This document shows positions 59,336 through 64,000 of a stretch of DNA of 64,000 nt, in pieces. Position 1 is the stretch's first letter. Every line of letters starts with the position of its first letter. Source of the stretch: Bacteroides sp. GM023. GTDB taxonomy: Bacteria; Bacteroidota; Bacteroidia; Bacteroidales; Bacteroidaceae. The DNA is taken from NCBI RefSeq assembly GCF_014750685.1, contig NZ_JAAXGE010000006.1:405990-469989 (forward strand), read 5' to 3'. Position numbers and translations under genes: made by a program. The notes under the pieces were generated by a model, which did not search any database, had not been told where the DNA came from, and saw only the letters and a program-made list of their open reading frames with translations.

Positions 59336-60649
59336 TTACTTCTGACGGATATAAATATTAATCGGCGTACCTGTAAGGTTCCACTTCTCACGCATCTTGT
59401 TTTCAAGGAAGCGTTTATACGGTTCCTTCACATACTGCGGCAGATTGGCAAAATAGACAAATGAAGGCACTTGTGTATTCGGCAACTGCGTGATATATTT
59501 AATCTTGATATACTTGCCTTTGTTTGAAGGGGGCGGATATGCCTCGATCAGCGGAAGCATTTCTTCATTCAAACGGGCAGTCGCAATCTTCGTTGTCCGG
59601 TTCTCATATACATTGCGCGCTTCTTCCAGCACTTTCAGGATACGTTGCTTAGTCAACGCGGACGCAAAGATAATAGGGAAATCCACAAACGGAGCAAAAC
59701 GTGAACGCACAGCTGTTTCAAATTCTTTCTGCACTTTCACCGATTTGTCTTCCACCAAGTCCCATTTATTGATAACGACCACCAATCCCTTCTGATTCTT
59801 CTGAATCAGAGAGAAGATATTCAAGTCTTGGCTTTCGACTCCTCTCGTAGCATCCAACATCAGAATACAAACATCCGAACCTTCGATAGAACGAATCGAA
59901 CGAATCACTGAATAATATTCCAAGTCTTCATTCACTTTGTTCTTCTTACGGATACCGGCTGTATCTACCAGATAGAAATCAAATCCGAATTTATTGTAAC
60001 GGGTATAGATAGAATCGCGGGTTGTTCCGGCAATCTCGGTAACAATGTTGCGTTCTTCACCGATAAATGCGTTTACGATAGAAGATTTTCCGGCATTCGG
60101 ACGGCCTACTACAGCAAAACGAGGAATCTCGTCATCCAAAATTTCAGAAGCCTCTTTCTTGAATTTGCTAACAATCAAGTCCATCAAATCACCCGTACCG
60201 CTTCCTGTCATAGCAGAAATACAATAAGGGTCACCCAATCCCAATTTATAGAATTCGGGGGCATTGTATTGCAAGTCATGGTTATCCGTCTTGTTGGCAA
60301 CCATAATCACCGGGCTGTTGGCACGACGCAGGATAGTCGCTACCTGCATATCCAAGTCAGTCACTCCGTTCATCACATCCACTACGAACAAGATCACGTC
60401 CGCTTCATCCACTGCCAGCAATACCTGCTTGCGAATTTCCTCTTCGAAAATATCGTCCGAGTTTACTACCCATCCGCCGGTATCTACCACGGAAAACTCA
60501 CGGCCCAGCCACTCTGACTTGCCATATTGTCTGTCTCGGGTTGTACCCGCTTCTTCATTCACAATAGCCTGACGAGTTTTCGTCAGACGGTTAAATAAGG
60601 TAGACTTGCCCACATTGGGGCGTCCTACAATTGCAACTAAATTACTCAT
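59336..60649 (-). CDS. der: Ribosome-assembly GTPase Der (EngA)
   Basis: 437 aa. Two consecutive G domains, with P-loops GRPNVGKSTLF (~residue 8) and GRPNAGKSSIV (~182) and G4 motifs NKTD and NKWD, then a KH-like C-terminal domain. Needed for 50S subunit maturation. It follows era on the same strand with about 50 bp between them. Confidence 0.97.
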   Translation of the reverse strand: MSNLVAIVGRPNVGKSTLFNRLTKTRQAIVNEEAGTTRDRQYGKSEWLGREFSVVDTGGWVVNSDDIFEEEIRKQVLLAVDEADVILFVVDVMNGVTDLDMQVATILRRANSPVIMVANKTDNHDLQYNAPEFYKLGLGDPYCISAMTGSGTGDLMDLIVSKFKKEASEILDDEIPRFAVVGRPNAGKSSIVNAFIGEERNIVTEIAGTTRDSIYTRYNKFGFDFYLVDTAGIRKKNKVNEDLEYYSVIRSIRSIEGSDVCILMLDATRGVESQDLNIFSLIQKNQKGLVVVINKWDLVEDKSVKVQKEFETAVRSRFAPFVDFPIIFASALTKQRILKVLEEARNVYENRTTKIATARLNEEMLPLIEAYPPPSNKGKYIKIKYITQLPNTQVPSFVYFANLPQYVKEPYKRFLENKMREKWNLTGTPINIYIRQK

Positions 60650-60697
60650 AGTTCAATACCTTGTTTTTTCACGACTATCCCAGTCGCATGAATACTC

Positions 60698-61579
60698 TTA
60701 ATCTAACTGATAACCGAAATTACGCAGTTCCTTATCCGAACTACGCCAATCTTTATCAACTTTCACATACGTTTCCAGGTAAATAGTCTTTCCAAAGAAA
60801 CGTTCCAGTTCACGGCGGGCTTCAGTAGCAACCTTCTTCAGCGCCTTTCCCTGTTTACCGATAATGATTCCCTTCTGCGAATCACGCTCCACATAAATTA
60901 TCGCCCGAATTTGAATCTTCTTCGGCTCTTCCTTAAACTCTTCCACGACCACTTCCACCGAATAGGGAATCTCTTTGTCGTAATAGAGCAAAATCTTTTC
61001 ACGGATAATCTCATTCACGAAGAAACGCGCAGGCTTGTCCGTCCATTGGTCTTTCCCAAAATAAGGGGGAGAGTCGGGCAGCAATTCCTTGATCCGCTTC
61101 ATCACATAATCCACATTGAACTTGGATGCGGCAGAAATCGGAATAATCTCGGCCTGCGGAAGCAGTTCCTTCCATTCTTCCACCAGCTTGACCAGCTTTT
61201 CCTGGTCGGTAAGGTCAATCTTGTTAATGAGCAATAAGACAGGCACCGTCATTTCACGTACCTTTGCCATAAACTCATTATTCTTATCCGGTGTCTCTAC
61301 CACGTCAGTCACATAAAGCAAAACATCCGCATCCGCCAGTGCCGAAGTAGAAAAGTTCAGCATAGACTCCTGTAGCTTGTAGTTAGGTTTCAATACTCCC
61401 GGAGTATCAGAAAAAACAATCTGCATTTCATCCGTATTATAGATTCCCATAATGCGATGACGAGTAGTCTGCGCCTTGAAGGTGGCAATCGAGATACGTT
61501 CGCCCACCAAAGCGTTCATTAATGTCGATTTTCCGACATTCGGATTTCCTACGATGTTTACAAAACCTGCTTTATGCAT
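60698..61579 (-). CDS. era: GTPase Era
   Basis: 293 aa. P-loop GNPNVGKSTLMNAL (~residue 10), G3 DTPG, G4 NKID, and a C-terminal KH domain that contacts 16S rRNA 3' end (IIGKQGKALKKVATEARREL). Works in 30S assembly. It starts downstream of the fabH terminator. Confidence 0.96.
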   Translation of the reverse strand: MHKAGFVNIVGNPNVGKSTLMNALVGERISIATFKAQTTRHRIMGIYNTDEMQIVFSDTPGVLKPNYKLQESMLNFSTSALADADVLLYVTDVVETPDKNNEFMAKVREMTVPVLLLINKIDLTDQEKLVKLVEEWKELLPQAEIIPISAASKFNVDYVMKRIKELLPDSPPYFGKDQWTDKPARFFVNEIIREKILLYYDKEIPYSVEVVVEEFKEEPKKIQIRAIIYVERDSQKGIIIGKQGKALKKVATEARRELERFFGKTIYLETYVKVDKDWRSSDKELRNFGYQLD

Positions 61580-61607
61580 TTCTCTTCATTTTATTGGTTG
61601 AGACAAA

Positions 61608-61639
61608 AAAACGCATCGAACCGAAATAAGATGCGTTTT
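61608..61639 (-). terminator. Terminator between fabH and era
   Basis: AAAACGCATC (61608-61617) pairs with GATGCGTTTT (61630-61639); T-rich on the minus strand. It is either the fabH end or a partial attenuator before era-der. Confidence 0.8.
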
Positions 61640-61665
61640 TGAGTGTTATAGTTTAGTAACGAGTG

Positions 61666-62676
61666 TTACTGTTCCTTCTTTCCGTCATAACCCCACTTCA
61701 CGTAAACCGCACCCCAAGTAAATCCGGCGCCGAATGCAGTGAAAATGATGTTATCACCTTTCTTGAGTTTATCTTCATAATCCCAGATACACAAAGGAAG
61801 CGTAGCAGCACTTGTGTTACCGTAATGTTCAATATTCACCAGCACTTTGTCCATCGGCAATTCCATACGATGAGCTACCGCTTCGATAATACGGACATTT
61901 GCCTGATGCGGCACAACCCAGTTGATTGTTTCTTTTGTCAGTCCATTCTTTTCTGCGATAGCAGCAGAAACGTCCGACATACTGGAAACAGCATATTTAA
62001 ATACTGTTCTTCCTTCCTGGTGCAGATAATGCATTTTGTTGTCAACTGTGAAATAAGACGGCGGACAAACCGAGCCACCGGCTTTCATATGAAGGAAAGG
62101 CAAGCCCTTACCATCCGTTCTCAGTATCGAATCCATAATTCCGTAATCTTCCGTAGTAGGCTCCAGCATAAAAGCAGCAGCACCGTCACCAAAGATAGGA
62201 CAAGTAGCACGATCTGTATAGTTAACCATTGACGACATCTTATCGGCACCGACAATGATAATTTTCTTATATCTTCCCGAACGGATAAAATTCGCACCCG
62301 TCTCCATCAAATACAGGAAACCGCTACAAGCAGCCTGCAAATCGAAAGCGAATGCATTCTTCAGTCCGAGTTTGTCGCAAAGAATAGAAGCTGTAGAAGG
62401 GAAGTGATAGTCAGGAGTACTCGTAGCAACAATAACCAAATCAATATCGTCCGGATTAGCACCAGTCTTTTTCATCAACTGTTTGGCAGCTTTGCGTGCC
62501 ATGTATGAACTACCTAATCCTTCCTCATTCAGAATATGTCTTTCTTTTACTCCGATACGAGTCATAATCCATTCATCGTTGGTATCCACCATCTTTGATA
62601 TCTCGTCGTTAGTCAAGATATAATCGGGAACATATCCACCGACTCCTGTGATTACTGCATTTATTTTTTCCATCAA
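61666..62676 (-). CDS. fabH: 3-oxoacyl-ACP synthase III (FabH)
   Basis: 336 aa (a start one codon in, MEKINAVIT, also fits). Thiolase fold; the catalytic Cys is in LQAACSGFLYL, the His in WVVPHQANVRI and the Asn in YGNTSAATLP. Condenses acetyl-CoA with malonyl-ACP to start fatty-acid synthesis. The rpmF-fabH order is conserved in many bacteria. Confidence 0.96.
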   Translation of the reverse strand: MMEKINAVITGVGGYVPDYILTNDEISKMVDTNDEWIMTRIGVKERHILNEEGLGSSYMARKAAKQLMKKTGANPDDIDLVIVATSTPDYHFPSTASILCDKLGLKNAFAFDLQAACSGFLYLMETGANFIRSGRYKKIIIVGADKMSSMVNYTDRATCPIFGDGAAAFMLEPTTEDYGIMDSILRTDGKGLPFLHMKAGGSVCPPSYFTVDNKMHYLHQEGRTVFKYAVSSMSDVSAAIAEKNGLTKETINWVVPHQANVRIIEAVAHRMELPMDKVLVNIEHYGNTSAATLPLCIWDYEDKLKKGDNIIFTAFGAGFTWGAVYVKWGYDGKKEQ

Positions 62677-62759
62677 ACCTATTTTAAATTAGCAATACTA
62701 TAATACTTAAAGCAGCCGGAGAGAGTTACCCTCAGGCTGTTTCAGTATGACTGTACTAA

Positions 62760-62945
62760 TTATACAGCTGCTTCTTTCTCAATAGCGAGCTTACCTCTGT
62801 AGTAACCGCAAGCGCCACATACAGTGTGGTATACATGCCATTCGCCGCAATTCGGACAAATAGCCAAAGTAGGAGCTACTGCCTTATCATGAGTTCTTCT
62901 CTTTGCTTGTCTCGTACTTGATTGTCTTCTCTTAGGATGTGCCAT
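62760..62945 (-). CDS. rpmF: 50S ribosomal protein L32
   Basis: 61 aa. N-terminus AHPKRRQSSTRQAKRRTHD and the zinc ribbon CPNCGEWHVYHTVCGACGYY are diagnostic. It lies between the DUF177 gene and fabH, the common yceD-rpmF-fabH order. Confidence 0.98.
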   Translation of the reverse strand: MAHPKRRQSSTRQAKRRTHDKAVAPTLAICPNCGEWHVYHTVCGACGYYRGKLAIEKEAAV

Positions 62946-62957
62946 TTTCTTAAAACT

Positions 62958-63536
62958 TTAATTATTATCTAATATTTTTTTTAATTCATTCCAGCGAGGG
63001 TCAATTTGTTCCTCCGCTTCTTCCTCTATTACGATGTCCTCTCCACCAGTGTCGAAATTATCATCGCTATCATCATTCGCATTTGTTTTCAAATGCTTGT
63101 TCAGCTTACTTGTTACCGCCTTATTACACTTACCGGGAGCGTGTACATGCTTCATCGGGATAGATAGTGCAATAAACTCATACATGAACCATGCAACGTT
63201 GATTTCCCCTTCTTCCTCGGGAATCACAATAAGGTTGTCTCCTTCTTCTGCATAGCCATTTCCAAACTTCACCATCAGTTTATCAGAAGAACTGATTGTT
63301 AGCTCCATATCATCCAGGCAACGGTCGCATGGTACCCATACTATTCCGTCTGTCTGAAAACTCATCTCGAAAGCGCGAGAGGTTCTTTTCACGGTCAATG
63401 TAACATTAACCTTTCCTTTCTGAACTTCAGGTCCGTCAATGTGAGCGAAGTAAAGGTTATCCAATACAAACTCATACTTAGCAGAGTCTGTTTGCATACC
63501 TTTCAAGTCAATTTTGTATTTATCAAATTTTCCCAA
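62958..63536 (-). CDS. DUF177 / YceD-family protein
   Basis: 192 aa. The conserved part has VPCDRCLDDMELTISSSDKL (C-x2-C) and an acidic C-terminus (EDIVIEEEAEEQIDPRWNEL). YceD proteins are linked to 23S rRNA or ribosome processing. It starts the rpmF-fabH transcript, 12 bp before rpmF. Confidence 0.9.
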   Translation of the reverse strand: MGKFDKYKIDLKGMQTDSAKYEFVLDNLYFAHIDGPEVQKGKVNVTLTVKRTSRAFEMSFQTDGIVWVPCDRCLDDMELTISSSDKLMVKFGNGYAEEGDNLIVIPEEEGEINVAWFMYEFIALSIPMKHVHAPGKCNKAVTSKLNKHLKTNANDDSDDNFDTGGEDIVIEEEAEEQIDPRWNELKKILDNN

Positions 63537-63578
63537 AGCTTCTCTCTTTTTTAAATCGTTAGCTTACAATTCGGGCGA

Positions 63579-63613
63579 CAAAGATACAAATAAATATCCT
63601 CATAACATACAAA
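63579..63613 (-). promoter_or_regulatory. Promoter of the DUF177-rpmF-fabH operon
   Basis: Minus strand: TATCTTTG (63579-63586) and TTTG (63610-63613), 23 bp spacer. Confidence 0.6.
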
Positions 63614-63700
63614 TTACCAGTAAATATTCACTTTTTTAATACGTATTATGAGGTTTGCGACTGTTAAAAAGAGTCGTATAAATGCCGGAGCACAAAAAAA

Positions 63701-63738
63701 AGAAAGCCTCGCCCGTCAGATAGACAAGCGAGGCTTCT
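63701..63738 (-). terminator. rRNA operon terminator
   Basis: On the minus strand AAGCCTCGC pairs with GCGAGGCTT, followed by a T-rich tail, directly past the 5S rRNA. Confidence 0.85.
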
Positions 63739-63744
63739 TCAAAA

Positions 63745-63850
<106 letters not shown>

Positions 63851-63971
63851 AAATAAGGTTATGACATGATGAAAAGTAAAATTATTAGTGGTTGTACTTA
63901 TTGTTTCTGTTTCTTATGTTTCCGTTTCAGTAGTACTTCGCTAAACGTATATATCGCGCCCCGTACAAGTT

Positions 63972-64000
63972 CGAAAGAAAGTGAACGGGCAATTAGTAAT
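63972..64000 (-). rRNA. rrl: 23S ribosomal RNA, 3' end only
   Basis: The last bases on the minus strand, ATTACTAATTGCCCG, match the 3' terminus of 23S rRNA (TACTAAT near the end). The rest lies outside the window, and the exact 3' end is an estimate. The spacer to the 5S gene (63851-63971) holds no tRNA. Confidence 0.7.

Overview
This 64 kb window looks like chromosome of a gut Bacteroides species of the thetaiotaomicron/ovatus type. The evidence is the Bacteroides promoter signature TAnnTTTG with an upstream TTTG/TTG (for example before guaB, recQ, tig and lptB), the near absence of Shine-Dalgarno sequences, a xusABC-type siderophore operon, DUF4488, DUF4374 and DUF2339 proteins, and lipoproteins of the CSDDDD type. 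Nearly all genes outside 38.3-50.4 kb are core chromosomal genes.

Layout: (1) 0.2-6.7 kb, minus strand: a DUF4488 protein, asnS, an RluB-type pseudouridine synthase with a very long Arg/Gly repeat tail, purB, a truncated GNAT gene, a methyltransferase and two identical tRNA-Val(UAC) genes. (2) 6.9-13.2 kb: an outer-membrane beta-barrel protein, an acetyltransferase with yaaA, a GH20 hexosaminidase, and a 0.5 kb intergenic region full of short palindromic and tandem repeats. (3) 13.2-25.5 kb: carB with an attenuator-like leader hairpin, trpS, the xusABC-like iron/xenosiderophore operon, and a DUF2339 membrane protein. (4) 25.7-38.3 kb: an ankyrin protein, an OmpA-type porin, mutL, then an envelope-biogenesis cluster (LptA/OstA-like protein plus three SurA/PPIase-like proteins) and guaB. 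(5) 38.29-50.38 kb: a 12.1 kb integrated element. (6) 50.4-64 kb: recQ, clpX-clpP-tig, a small RRM protein, MlaEF-type and LptB ABC genes, der, era, fabH, rpmF, a DUF177 protein, and the 3' end of an rRNA operon (5S and the edge of 23S).

The most interesting part is the element. It is bounded by a 19 bp perfect direct repeat (ATACGGTTTTTATTCAAAA at 38289 and 50360). The left copy lies inside the guaB promoter, so the -33 box of guaB is supplied by element DNA. Next to the left end are four AAAGAAC repeats at an exact 13 bp period, then a 596 aa tyrosine integrase. No relaxase or conjugation gene is visible. The payload is unusual: two long, strongly structured RNA leaders, both behind good Bacteroides promoters; a 293 aa unknown protein whose leader and 3' flank carry a 15 bp perfect inverted repeat; a helicase-like protein whose P-loop lacks the lysine; a DUF3871-like protein; small membrane peptides; a second, catalytic-domain-only tyrosine recombinase; a small lipoprotein; and a three-gene operon of two DUF488 proteins plus a probable dual-OB protein. 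The second structured RNA (about 46826-47226) contains six hairpins, one H-type pseudoknot and an alternative long-range pairing. It is the best candidate for something not yet described.
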